From Lachnospiraceae bacterium (lineage in GTDB: Bacteria; Bacillota_A; Clostridia; Lachnospirales; Lachnospiraceae): DNA of 64,000 bases. The notes beneath the pieces were generated by a model that was not told the DNA's origin, made no database searches, and saw only the letters and a list, made by a program, of their open reading frames with translations. Shown piece after piece: positions 54,806 through 63,108 of the stretch. The DNA is taken from positions 62,001-126,000 of the forward strand of contig JAFUOI010000006.1 of the NCBI GenBank assembly GCA_017482005.1. The letters run 5' to 3'. A program made the position numbers and the translations under genes. Numbering within the stretch: position 1 is the stretch's first letter; each line of letters starts with the position of its first letter.

Positions 54806-56260
54806 ATGGACAGACAAAATTTAACACTCCTGACCGACCTCTATGAACTTACGATGATGCAGGGTTATTTCAATCACAAGGATATGAATGAAACCGTCAT
54901 CTTTGATGCCTTTTTCCGCAACAATCCACAGGACAGCGGATATTCTATCATGGCCGGCCTGGAACAGGTAATTCAGTACGTAAAAGAACTGAAATTCGAA
55001 CAGGAAGATATCGATTATCTTGCAAGTCTCGGTATTTTCTCGCAAGAGTTCCTTGATTACTTAAAAGATTTCAAATTTACCGGTGATATTTACGCCATTC
55101 CGGAAGGCAGCGTTATGTTCCCGAGAGAGCCGATGATCAAGGTCATCGCACCAATTATGCAGGCACAGCTTGTTGAGACGGCAATTTTGAATATTATTAA
55201 TCATCAGAGTCTGATTGCCACCAAGGCTTCCCGCGTATGCTTTGCAGCCAAGGGCGACGGAATTATGGAATTCGGTCTTCGCCGTTCCCAGGGACCGGAC
55301 GCAGGCACATACGGCGCAAGAGCTGCCATGATTGGCGGTTGTGTCGGTACTTCCAACGTGCTCGCAGGACAACTTTTTGATGTTCCGGTCAGCGGAACAC
55401 ATGCACACAGCTGGATTATGAGTTTTCCGGACGAATATACGGCGTTTAAAGCATATGCAGACATCTATCCGGATGCTTGTATTCTGCTTGTAGACACTTA
55501 CGATACATTGAAATCCGGCGTTCCGAATGCCATCCGCGTGTTCACTGAAATGCGCGAGGCAGGAATCAAATCTAAAAAATACGGAATCCGTCTCGATTCC
55601 GGAGACCTTGCATACCTTTCCAAAAAAGCACGTAAAATGCTGGATGACGCAGGTTTCCCGGATGCGATTATTTCCGCATCCAACGATTTGGATGAGAATC
55701 TGATTGACAGCTTAAAAGCACAGGGAGCAACCATTACCTCCTGGGGTGTCGGTACACACCTGATTACAAGTAAAGACTGCCCATCCTTCGGCGGTGTTTA
55801 CAAGCTTGCTGCCATCATGGGACCGGACGGAAAATTCATTCCTAAGATTAAGCTTTCCGAAAATACAGAGAAAGTGACAAATCCGGGAAACAAAAAAATC
55901 TATCGTGTTTACGAAAAAGAATCCGGAAAGATTAAGGCCGATCTTATCTGTCTTGTTGATGATACATTTAACGAAAATGAGCCATTGCTTCTCTTCGATC
56001 CGCTTGAACCATGGAAAAAAACAAAGTTAGCCGCAGGTACTTACACACTTCGTGAACTTATGGTTCCAGTATTCCTCGGCGGCGAATGTGTCTACGAATC
56101 ACCGAAGGTAATGGACATCCGTGCATACTGTCAGCAGGAACTCGAAACACTTTGGCCGGAAACAAGACGTCTTGTGAATCCGCACAAGGTTTACGTGGAT
56201 CTTTCTCCGCGGCTTTACGACATTAAAATCAGTCTTCTTGACCAAATGAGCAAAGATTGA
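54806..56260 (+). CDS. pncB: Nicotinate phosphoribosyltransferase
   Basis: A 484-residue enzyme of NAD salvage joining nicotinate and PRPP. It has the N-terminal LLTDLYELTMMQGY, the EFGLRRSQGPDAGTYGARAA motif and SGTHAHSWIMSF, whose first histidine is the phosphorylated residue in this family; YGIRLDSGDLAYL and SWGVGTHLITS complete the PRPP site. GGAGG precedes the ATG. The upstream MFS gene is coupled to it; no niacin-responsive repressor is nearby. Confidence 0.94.
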   Translation: MDRQNLTLLTDLYELTMMQGYFNHKDMNETVIFDAFFRNNPQDSGYSIMAGLEQVIQYVKELKFEQEDIDYLASLGIFSQEFLDYLKDFKFTGDIYAIPEGSVMFPREPMIKVIAPIMQAQLVETAILNIINHQSLIATKASRVCFAAKGDGIMEFGLRRSQGPDAGTYGARAAMIGGCVGTSNVLAGQLFDVPVSGTHAHSWIMSFPDEYTAFKAYADIYPDACILLVDTYDTLKSGVPNAIRVFTEMREAGIKSKKYGIRLDSGDLAYLSKKARKMLDDAGFPDAIISASNDLDENLIDSLKAQGATITSWGVGTHLITSKDCPSFGGVYKLAAIMGPDGKFIPKIKLSENTEKVTNPGNKKIYRVYEKESGKIKADLICLVDDTFNENEPLLLFDPLEPWKKTKLAAGTYTLRELMVPVFLGGECVYESPKVMDIRAYCQQELETLWPETRRLVNPHKVYVDLSPRLYDIKISLLDQMSKD

Positions 56261-56323
56261 TTTCATCCTGAATCTGTTTTATAATCGATATAGTTTAAGA
56301 GTTTTCTTAAGGGGGCATTTTTT

Positions 56324-57229
56324 ATGTTAAAAATTATTACCGATTCTGCCAGTGATCTTCCGAAAACCTATGTGAAAAAACATGGGCTTCATGTCATTCC
56401 GACACCGGTTGTCATTGACGAAATCGATTACTTTGACGGAGACACCATTCAGACCGGCGAATTTTATGATATTCTTGATGATATCAAACGTGATATCCGC
56501 ACCTACCATATCAATCCGGAGATGTTTGAAAACGCCTTCCGTCCATATGCAGAAGCAGGCGATACAGTAATTTATCTTTGTTTCTCCACCGGTATTGCAG
56601 GAACATTCAACGCGGCCAACATCGCCAAGACAAATGTCCTTGAGGACTATCCGGACTTTGATCTGACCATTGTCGATTCCAAATGCGCAGCCGTCGGTTT
56701 TGGACTTCTTGTTTCCAAGCTTGTCCATATGCTGGAAAAAGGAGCTGACAAAGATACGATTCTGAAAGCTGCAGATTATTATATTTCGCATATTCATCAT
56801 GTGTTTACCGTACGTACATTAAACTACCTGATTAAAGGCGGCCGCCTTTCCAAAGTTTCCGGAACGATCGGCGAAACTCTGGATATTAAACCTATTCTTA
56901 TTGTCGACCGTGAAGGAAAACTTTCCGTTCTGCAAAAAGTACGCGGAAGCAAAAAAGCATTCAAAACGCTCGTAGAATATGTAAAGGAACATGCATACGA
57001 GCCTTCTTCTCAGGTAATTGCCGTATGTCACGGCGAAGATTTGGACTCTCTTGCTGTTGTTCAGAAATATCTGGAAGAGATGGTCGCTCCAAAAGAATAC
57101 TTTATCTCCACCGTAGGATGTGCCATCGGCGCCCACACCGGCCGCGGTATCATCGGTATCTGCTTCTTCGATGCAGATGACGGAGAGTTTGCAGAGTATT
57201 TTGCAGATTACAGTCCGGCAGAGGAATAA
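56324..57229 (+). CDS. DegV-family fatty-acid-binding protein, third copy
   Basis: A 301-residue DegV protein of the more typical kind: LKIITDSASDLPKTYVKKHG, DTIQTGEFYDIL, LCFSTGIAGTFNAANIAK, VDSKCAAVGFGLLVSKLVHM and GGRLSKVSGTIGETLDIKPI are the family motifs. It differs markedly from the tandem pair at 44-45.8 kb, so it is probably not a recent duplicate. AAGGGGG precedes the ATG. It follows pncB by 63 bases but is likely to be separately expressed. A terminator ends it. Confidence 0.9.
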   Translation: MLKIITDSASDLPKTYVKKHGLHVIPTPVVIDEIDYFDGDTIQTGEFYDILDDIKRDIRTYHINPEMFENAFRPYAEAGDTVIYLCFSTGIAGTFNAANIAKTNVLEDYPDFDLTIVDSKCAAVGFGLLVSKLVHMLEKGADKDTILKAADYYISHIHHVFTVRTLNYLIKGGRLSKVSGTIGETLDIKPILIVDREGKLSVLQKVRGSKKAFKTLVEYVKEHAYEPSSQVIAVCHGEDLDSLAVVQKYLEEMVAPKEYFISTVGCAIGAHTGRGIIGICFFDADDGEFAEYFADYSPAEE

Positions 57230-57245
57230 TAAGACAAAAATTCAT

Positions 57246-57301
57246 AAGGGAGTTTCACATCTTAAACGGTTGTCAGGCCGTCTAATTTGTGAAACTCCCT
57301 T
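57246..57301 (+). terminator. Terminator after the third DegV gene
   Basis: AAGGGAGTTTCACA and TGTGAAACTCCCTT form a 14-bp stem around a 28-base structured loop, followed by TTTTCG. Confidence 0.8.
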
Positions 57302-57302
57302 T

Positions 57303-57640
57303 TTCGTGTCTATTTTATGAAACTTCCTTTTATGCCCCCTCTTCTTCGTGTCTCTTTTATGACCCCCTTCTTCGTGTCTCTTTTGGGTACACACAGAAAA
57401 AATGCTTTCCAGGACCAAATATCTGTTGGTTTTTATATTAAAAATCCAAATTTTGGGTACATATAGAAAAACTCTTACTCCAGATCCTCAATTTTCAGAA
57501 ATTCATGGGTATTTATTCTTGCTTATTTTACATATACCCAATATCCTATTTTTTTACTAAGAAATCATTCAAAAATGGGTATAAGAATAAGTTTTTTTCA
57601 CTAATACCCACATTATAATCATCCGATTTCAAGAAGTTGT
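57303..57640. repeat. Spacer with short direct repeats
   Basis: The 358 bases between the DegV terminator and spoVT have no gene. TTCGTGTCTMTTTT occurs three times (57303, 57345, 57371), TTTTGGGTACAYAYAGAAAAA twice (57381, 57451), and GGGTAT or ATACCC several more times to 57613. The copies are degenerate and irregularly spaced, so this is not a CRISPR array. They may be regulator sites or slipped-strand duplications. Confidence 0.45.
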
Positions 57641-57660
57641 TTTTCCCCCAAAAATCCCTG

Positions 57661-58206
57661 TCACTGTTCCATCTGTCTCCCAAGAAATCCTGCTGCCGAC
57701 TGGACAAGCTTTTGCTCAACCTCTCCCATCTTGTCAGTCGCGTCGTTAGACGCCAGAATTACAACACCGATGACATCACCCTCTGTAATAATAGGAACAG
57801 AAACAAACTGCTCCAGTTCCGGGGTTTTTTCATCTGAGATTTCGATGAATTTTTTGTCCCCTTTGGCAGCCGTTATGCTTTCACGGTTGGTAATTGCATC
57901 TTCCATATCACGGCTCATGGCTTTTCCGAGCAGGCTTTTATAACCTCCGGACACAGCAATAAACTGATCCCTATCGGCAATTAATGCTGTTTTGCCCGAT
58001 ACCTGTGCAAGGCTCTCCGCATACTGCTTGGCAAACGTTGTCATTTCACCGATGGGAGAGTATTTCTTCAAAATAATTTCTCCTTCTCTGTCCGTAAATA
58101 TTTCAAGCGGATCACTTTCGCGAATCCGGAGCGTTCTTCTGATTTCCTTCGGAATAACGATACGTCCCAAATCATCAATCCTTCTTACGATCCCTGTTGC
58201 TTTCAT
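57661..58206 (-). CDS. spoVT: Stage V sporulation protein T, AbrB-type regulator
   Basis: A 181-residue regulator of forespore genes: AbrB-type swapped-hairpin DNA-binding domain (1-50: MKATGIVRRIDDLGRIVIPK) and a C-terminal GAF domain (about 57-178: FVSVPIITEGDVIGVVILAS). The length equals that of Bacillus SpoVT, which adjusts SigmaG-dependent genes. Its GGAGG site sits in the inner arm of an inverted repeat at 58216-58263, which also spans a SigmaG-like promoter, so autocontrol is likely. Confidence 0.95.
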   Translation of the reverse strand: MKATGIVRRIDDLGRIVIPKEIRRTLRIRESDPLEIFTDREGEIILKKYSPIGEMTTFAKQYAESLAQVSGKTALIADRDQFIAVSGGYKSLLGKAMSRDMEDAITNRESITAAKGDKKFIEISDEKTPELEQFVSVPIITEGDVIGVVILASNDATDKMGEVEQKLVQSAAGFLGRQMEQ

Positions 58207-58215
58207 ATAAAAAAT

Positions 58216-58273
58216 CCTCCATTTACATTTTCTACGTCTGTGAGTAGTATTTGTAAATGGAGGTATTTTATGC
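58216..58273 (-). promoter_or_regulatory. Inverted repeat over a SigmaG-like spoVT promoter and the spoVT ribosome site
   Basis: CCTCCATTTACA (58216-58227) and TGTAAATGGAGG (58252-58263) form a 12-bp perfect inverted repeat; the left arm is the complement of the spoVT GGAGG. On the minus strand GCATA (58273-58269) and AATACTA (58251-58245), 17 bases apart, resemble a SigmaG promoter with one mismatch. The transcript would begin beyond the first arm, so the repeat is more likely an operator than an mRNA hairpin, though a longer transcript could hide the ribosome site or terminate. Confidence 0.55.
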
Positions 58274-58341
58274 CTAAAAAAAATTGCATTATAAAAAATC
58301 TTTCTGTATTTTTACGAAAATTAAGCCGATTCATACCCTTG

Positions 58342-58370
58342 TTGACAGTATCTTTACATATACATATAAT
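58342..58370 (+). promoter_or_regulatory. Consensus sigmaA promoter for the flavodoxin-ferredoxin gene
   Basis: TTGACA (58342-58347), a 17-base spacer and TATAAT (58365-58370); both hexamers are exact. Confidence 0.85.
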
Positions 58371-58397
58371 AATCATGTTATTTCTATGGAGGTAGTT

Positions 58398-59192
58398 ATG
58401 GTTTTATATTTTTCAGCAACAGGAAATACAGAATATATTGCGCAGGAAATCGCCCGCAGATTGGATGATGAGTGTATTAATTTGCTTGACCGGATAAAAA
58501 ACAATGATAACCGTGTTCTTCATTCAGATAAGCCGTTCATTATCTGTGCACCGGTATACGTCTGCGAAATGCCTAGATTTATGAGCAAATATTTGAAAAA
58601 ACAAACATTTACAGGAAACAGAGATGTTTACTTTATTTTTACCAGCGGCGGCTATTGCGGAATCTCCGGACAGCTTGCAAAGTCCATGTTTCGTAAGAAA
58701 AAAATGAATTACCGAGGCCATGCGGAATTCAAAATGCCGCGAAACTATGTGGCAAACGACTCTTACCCTATGCTGGAAAAAGAAGAAGTGGAAGAACGGA
58801 TTTTAAAATCCCACGAAAAGATTTCCTTCGTGGTCGCGGACATTAAGGCCGGCAGAAAGTTAACCGCCAGACACATTTTCCTTTTTGAAACCATCATTAC
58901 CGTTCCATTCAATCCGGTCTGGTGCAAATATAAGCTTCGCGACAGAGACTTTTACTCTACGGACAAATGTATCGGTTGCGGAAAATGTGCAAAGCTGTGT
59001 CCTCTAAATAACATTACAGTAGAAGACAAAAAACCGGTTTGGAACAACCATTGTACCCATTGCATGGCTTGTATCGGAAACTGTCCGACAAAGGCTATTG
59101 AATACGGAACCATTACGAAAGACAAAGATCAGTACAATTTTGGAAAATACCACTATGTTGTCGACTCGTTAAACTCTGAAAACAAATTGTAA
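58398..59192 (+). CDS. EFR1-type flavodoxin fused to a 2[4Fe-4S] ferredoxin
   Basis: A 264-residue cytoplasmic electron carrier. The N-terminal flavodoxin-like domain begins MVLYFSATGNTEYIAQEIAR (FMN phosphate loop SATGNT) and the C-terminus has two [4Fe-4S] motifs, CIGCGKCAKLCP and CTHCMACIGNCP. Such proteins move electrons between low-potential partners in anaerobes; the partner is not apparent here. The ATG at 58398 has GGAGG five bases before it. It has a perfect sigmaA promoter and ends at a terminator that repeats the spoVT leader arms. Confidence 0.9.
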   Translation: MVLYFSATGNTEYIAQEIARRLDDECINLLDRIKNNDNRVLHSDKPFIICAPVYVCEMPRFMSKYLKKQTFTGNRDVYFIFTSGGYCGISGQLAKSMFRKKKMNYRGHAEFKMPRNYVANDSYPMLEKEEVEERILKSHEKISFVVADIKAGRKLTARHIFLFETIITVPFNPVWCKYKLRDRDFYSTDKCIGCGKCAKLCPLNNITVEDKKPVWNNHCTHCMACIGNCPTKAIEYGTITKDKDQYNFGKYHYVVDSLNSENKL

Positions 59193-59209
59193 TTTTTTAC
59201 ATAAAAAAA

Positions 59210-59244
59210 CCTCCACTTACATTCCCTGTTTTTGTAAATGGAGG
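59210..59244. terminator. Bidirectional terminator sharing its arms with the spoVT leader repeat
   Basis: CCTCCACTTACA and TGTAAATGGAGG pair with one mismatch around an 11-base loop; T tracts follow on both strands. The right arm and following bases (TGTAAATGGAGG, then TTTTATGCC) repeat 58252-58275 almost exactly. Confidence 0.8.
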
Positions 59245-59289
59245 CTTTTTATGCCTTGATATCAAATGCGTGCGATTATTTATCTCAAT

Positions 59290-60357
59290 CTACTGATACA
59301 TCACGACTTTATTTCTTCCCGTGGTCTTTGCCTGATACATCGCCTCATCGGCATTTTTAATCGCATCATGATAATTTCCGCCCTGATAAAGCGCCACTCC
59401 GATGGAAATGGTTACTTTGCAGATACCATTATCACTCTGCTCTGTCTTCTCACGGATTTTTTCTGCCACACGCATAGCCTGCTCGCTGCCGCACCCCGGC
59501 ATCACAACGAGAAATTCTTCTCCACCCCAGCGGATAATATAATCCGTGGCACGGACACTGTTTTTAAGAAGTTGTGCCAAATGCACAAGAACCTTATCCC
59601 CCGCTTCATGGCCGTACTCATCGTTTACTTTCTTAAAATAATCCATATCAATAAGCAACATGCTGACATCCAAGTCATCCGAAAAAGTAAGTTCTCCGGT
59701 CATGCTGTCGCTGATTTCTTTCATTTTGTTACGGTTAAACATCTTCGTAAGCTGATCATGCACCACCAGATTCTCCAGCCTGCTCTTTGTAATATACTGC
59801 TCCAAATATACGCGCTGCATCATGTTATGCATCACACAAACTGCAATTACAGCAGGAATATTAAACATATACATCATATCCAAATGATCATAGTGTATGA
59901 ACATATTCGCTACCGCAATGTCTGCAATCAGTAAAAAATGTCCTGCCGTACTGTAAGAAAACGGAGCCGCAAATCCTGCACACACAAAAATAAGATTCAT
60001 GATAATCATACCTGAAATCGCATGCTGCCTGTCCGGCAAAAGATAGGTCGCCCAATCGGTACACCAAATAATCATATGAATCAGCAGATATGTGGCAGGT
60101 ACCATAATCCGGTAACTTTTCACTTTTTTCTGCATAATCATATAAATTGTAAAAGGAATTAATATAATAACTCTCGCAAGTACCGTTTCATGGGCAAATC
60201 TTCCGAAAATACCGCAATCTGTAAAAAAGTAAGACAGATATGCAGCTACCGCCACAATCGCCATACACAAATTAAACGCCCTGTAATAATCGTATTTGGA
60301 TTGATAAAATGCTCTTCTTTCCTCTTTTGAAAGCTTGCTTAAAACAAACTTTTCCAT
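59290..60357 (-). CDS. Membrane diguanylate cyclase (GGDEF)
   Basis: A 355-residue protein with about six TM helices (residues 28-180) and a C-terminal GGDEF domain (about 195-355). GGEEF at 278-282 (RWGGEEFLVV), the metal site LLIDMDYFKKVND and the inhibitory I-site RATD (269-272) five residues before GGEEF are present, so active c-di-GMP synthesis with feedback control is expected. No sensor domain other than the membrane bundle is recognised. It follows the HD-GYP-type gene after 46 bases, which suggests that synthesis and breakdown are encoded together. Confidence 0.9.
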   Translation of the reverse strand: MEKFVLSKLSKEERRAFYQSKYDYYRAFNLCMAIVAVAAYLSYFFTDCGIFGRFAHETVLARVIILIPFTIYMIMQKKVKSYRIMVPATYLLIHMIIWCTDWATYLLPDRQHAISGMIIMNLIFVCAGFAAPFSYSTAGHFLLIADIAVANMFIHYDHLDMMYMFNIPAVIAVCVMHNMMQRVYLEQYITKSRLENLVVHDQLTKMFNRNKMKEISDSMTGELTFSDDLDVSMLLIDMDYFKKVNDEYGHEAGDKVLVHLAQLLKNSVRATDYIIRWGGEEFLVVMPGCGSEQAMRVAEKIREKTEQSDNGICKVTISIGVALYQGGNYHDAIKNADEAMYQAKTTGRNKVVMYQ

Positions 60358-60403
60358 ATCTCATGTCCCCCTGATGTTATCCTATGTATGTGTGTCAAGA
60401 CCG

Positions 60404-61597
60404 CTATGCGGTTTTCTCTCCCTGATCAGGATATTTTTTCATTACTTTTATAAAATTATCAAAATTTTCTATAAATGCATCCACCACTTCCGGTGCAAAC
60501 TGCTTCCCGCGCTGGGATACAATCTCATCATACGCTTCCTGCGGTGTCCATGCCCGTTTGTAAGACCGGCGACTCACAAGCGCATCAAAAACATCTGCCA
60601 ACGCCACACATCTTGCATATGGCTCAATATCCTCTCCGGCAATACCCATATAACCTGTTCCATCCCATTTTTCATGATGTTGATGGGCAATTTCCGTGGA
60701 AATGCGGAACAATTCCCCCGGTGAAGACTCCAACATCTGTTTTCCGTATTTGGTATGTTTCTTTACAATTTCAAACTCTTCCTTGGTCAGCTTACCCGGC
60801 TTTTCCAAAATGGTTTCCGGAACCATAATCTTTCCGACATCGTGCATCATCGCCGCAAGACTGATTTTCCAGCTGTCTTCCTCCGAATATCCGAGACTTT
60901 TGCAAAGAAGCTGGGTATACTCCGCCACACGTTTAACATGATGTCCGGTATTTTCGGATTTATTTTCGATAATCTGCGAAAGAGCCAGAATCAGATTTTC
61001 CTGATCTGCATAAAGCTCACTGTTTTTACTTGCCAATGTTTTTACAAGATTCTCAATCCGATCGGAAATAAAAATACAAACTACTGTAATTCCGAAAAAC
61101 TCGATGGTTCTCGGAAGAATTCCGAAGAAAACCACATCACTTACTTCCACAAGCGGTTCATCCGGAACCACCCTTAACATCGTGGACACCAAATGCGATA
61201 TTATAATCATCGGAACACTGAGTGCCGCCGCAAAATATACGTATTTCTTTTTGTTATATAAACAGGCAATAATCAGCGGAAATACCAACATAATAATTGT
61301 ATGATAGGAAAGAACCGCATACTGTAACCCTGACTGGAACACGATAATCGTCAGAAACACATATCGCATCCATTCATTATGTATTTTTAATATGTTGTAA
61401 AATAATGTCGGAAGGAAAAAATTGAAACAGGAAATCAACACCGTTATATTCAGCGGAATCGGGTTGATCTTAAAAATTCCGATATGATTCAGCAACGAAA
61501 CAAGCAACATAAACAAAATAAAAAGACGGCAGCTGAGTGCCAATCGCTTGTCCGCGTCTTCTGTATATTCTTTTAATATTTTTTCCGAAAAATCCAT
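60404..61597 (-). CDS. Membrane HD-GYP-type phosphodiesterase, GYM variant
   Basis: A 397-residue protein with about six TM helices (23-180), a short coiled coil and an HD-GYP domain (about 205-385). The HD pair is at 252-253 (MMHDVGK), with later metal ligands HxxxxGxxxL (HTKYGKQML) and HQHHEKWDG. The diagnostic GYP reads GYM (315-317), so Pro is replaced; the effect on c-di-GMP cleavage is uncertain, since GYP loop residues contact partners and substrate. GAGGG lies before the ATG. The operon partner is a diguanylate cyclase. Confidence 0.87.
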   Translation of the reverse strand: MDFSEKILKEYTEDADKRLALSCRLFILFMLLVSLLNHIGIFKINPIPLNITVLISCFNFFLPTLFYNILKIHNEWMRYVFLTIIVFQSGLQYAVLSYHTIIMLVFPLIIACLYNKKKYVYFAAALSVPMIIISHLVSTMLRVVPDEPLVEVSDVVFFGILPRTIEFFGITVVCIFISDRIENLVKTLASKNSELYADQENLILALSQIIENKSENTGHHVKRVAEYTQLLCKSLGYSEEDSWKISLAAMMHDVGKIMVPETILEKPGKLTKEEFEIVKKHTKYGKQMLESSPGELFRISTEIAHQHHEKWDGTGYMGIAGEDIEPYARCVALADVFDALVSRRSYKRAWTPQEAYDEIVSQRGKQFAPEVVDAFIENFDNFIKVMKKYPDQGEKTA

Positions 61598-61614
61598 ATC
61601 TCATCCCTCAAAAA

Positions 61615-61652
61615 ACTGTGCGATACCGCATATAGTAACAGTATAGCACAGT
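61615..61652 (-). terminator. Terminator of the upstream membrane-protein genes, overlapping the HD-GYP leader
   Basis: On the minus strand ACTGTGC and GCACAGT (with inner TAC/GTA pairs) are followed by TTTTTTG, and the T run abuts the HD-GYP ribosome site. A weak promoter, TTTAAA-17-TATACT, overlaps the first arm, so HD-GYP transcripts would begin inside the hairpin. Confidence 0.6.
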
Positions 61653-61673
61653 CCTCATTAAATTTAAATTATA

Positions 61674-62633
61674 TTATTTTGTTTTTTTAACTTCTATCCG
61701 GAAACAATTCTGAAAATCTTCATCCTCAAGGAACATATAAGGCGGGGTGTTTACCTCTGTAACTCCCATAATCTCAATCTGCAAATAGTGGTCCGGTCCC
61801 AGTTCCAAAAAGCCGACAAACAAATCCTGTTCCCGGTCCGGCCAAACTCTGTTTTGGGTTTCCCACTCCTGGTATATGATATCATGCCCCCAAAGTTGTA
61901 CTTCTTGCTCCCATCTATCTCCCCGAGGCGGAATGGCATCTGCATAATTGAACTTAATATCCAAATCCAGTTCCTCACGCGGATCCACATACCTGGTCCG
62001 CCATTCACTTTCCGAATCCGGCTGACCTGCTTCCGGACAAGTAACGGTGATACTGTAATCATCGTAAATCATCGTTCCTTCATTCCATGCACCGGTATCC
62101 AGCACCTTAGCAGACCCTTTGTCAGGTTCTGCCGTAAAAACAGGAATATCAAGGGCAATCCCCGTAAATGCCGCAAGTACAAACGGTGCAAAAATCAGCA
62201 TCAAATAAAGTATGCCGATGTGCGGCTGCCAATAATATTCTTCCACCGAAAAGAGTTTGCGCGGTGAATTTTTATAATAAAGGTCTATCGTTTCCGGCGG
62301 ATAATTGTTGGCAAAATACGTATGGTACTCTTTTTCTTTTCCGTCCAAAGTATAACGATACGTCGCAGCATAACTTGTTTTATGTCGTTCTTTCCGTTCC
62401 TGATATGTACCTTTTTTCCGGACCTTAATGCACTTTGCGTTCTCAATCACATGACCCTTTGCGCGCGCCTTGTCTGCTTTCTTTTGAATGGACAAATGAT
62501 ATTCTATTTTGCCGTAAATCTTCACTGCTAAAATAAAACATCCGATCAGCACTGTAAAAACAACGGCCCATTTCACCCAGTTGACCGGGTCATCGGTAAA
62601 CATTTCAATCAGCGGATTACTTACATTTTCCAT
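61674..62633 (-). CDS. Two-TM membrane protein with DUF3592-like middle region
   Basis: A 319-residue protein: TM helix at about 24-46, a cytoplasmic or external stretch with basic repeats (KADKARAKGHVIENAKCIKV) and a YTLDGKEKEYHTYFANNYPPE segment resembling DUF3592, a second TM at about 145-165, and a beta-rich C-terminal domain of 150 residues with many Asp, Glu and Trp residues. The ATG at 62633 has GAGAGG seven bases upstream; the GTG at 62648 overlaps that site. It follows the 146-residue protein after 19 bases. Function unknown. Confidence 0.65.
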   Translation of the reverse strand: MENVSNPLIEMFTDDPVNWVKWAVVFTVLIGCFILAVKIYGKIEYHLSIQKKADKARAKGHVIENAKCIKVRKKGTYQERKERHKTSYAATYRYTLDGKEKEYHTYFANNYPPETIDLYYKNSPRKLFSVEEYYWQPHIGILYLMLIFAPFVLAAFTGIALDIPVFTAEPDKGSAKVLDTGAWNEGTMIYDDYSITVTCPEAGQPDSESEWRTRYVDPREELDLDIKFNYADAIPPRGDRWEQEVQLWGHDIIYQEWETQNRVWPDREQDLFVGFLELGPDHYLQIEIMGVTEVNTPPYMFLEDEDFQNCFRIEVKKTK

Positions 62634-62652
62634 ATTTCTGCCTCTCACTGTT

Positions 62653-63093
62653 TCATTTTAATTTCCGTTTTCTATTTTTCCTTTTCAAAAGCATAAAACC
62701 GAGAATCCCGGCTGCCACACCGATGACAATATCAAGGGGAGCTTCCTTGTACACCTCTTCGCTGGAAGAAAAACGCACCTGCGTTCCATCCGGGCTGACC
62801 CATATATCCACAGGTCCCTCCGGGCGGTAGTCAAGCTGATCCTCGAAATGCTTTTCATACATCTCTCCGTCCATTTCCCAGCAAACATCAAAGTCATATT
62901 CTATTCTCAACCTTCCGCGCTGCACGCGCTTTTCATCCTCTTCCACATTCACAATCTCTCCGGTAGTTTTTATATAATCCTCGGAAAGTCCTGCACTATG
63001 GAGATTATACAATGCTGCAAGGATAAAAACTGCAGATACAATAAAACAAATGATATGTGGATATTCTTTCAAAAAAGCTATATCTGATCTCAT
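62653..63093 (-). CDS. Two-TM membrane protein, DUF3592-like
   Basis: A 146-residue protein with TM helices near 12-32 and 119-137 and a central 80-residue loop. The loop reads TTGEIVNVEEDEKRVQRGRL, YDFDVCWEMDGEMYEKHF and GPVDIWVSPDGTQVRFSS, which fits the beta-sandwich of DUF3592 proteins. The larger neighbour downstream has a related arrangement, so the two may work as a pair. GAGG lies five bases before the ATG. No function is known. Confidence 0.7.
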   Translation of the reverse strand: MRSDIAFLKEYPHIICFIVSAVFILAALYNLHSAGLSEDYIKTTGEIVNVEEDEKRVQRGRLRIEYDFDVCWEMDGEMYEKHFEDQLDYRPEGPVDIWVSPDGTQVRFSSSEEVYKEAPLDIVIGVAAGILGFMLLKRKNRKRKLK

Positions 63094-63108
63094 ATCTCCC
63101 TCTTTAAT

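Noticed and set aside
57303..57640. Possible CRISPR array
   Set aside because: Repeats are short, uneven and degenerate, spacers are not uniform, and no cas gene is present.
59193..61660. c-di-GMP riboswitch near the diguanylate cyclase operon
   Set aside because: No GEMM-type conserved core could be found in the leaders; the hairpins are ordinary terminators.
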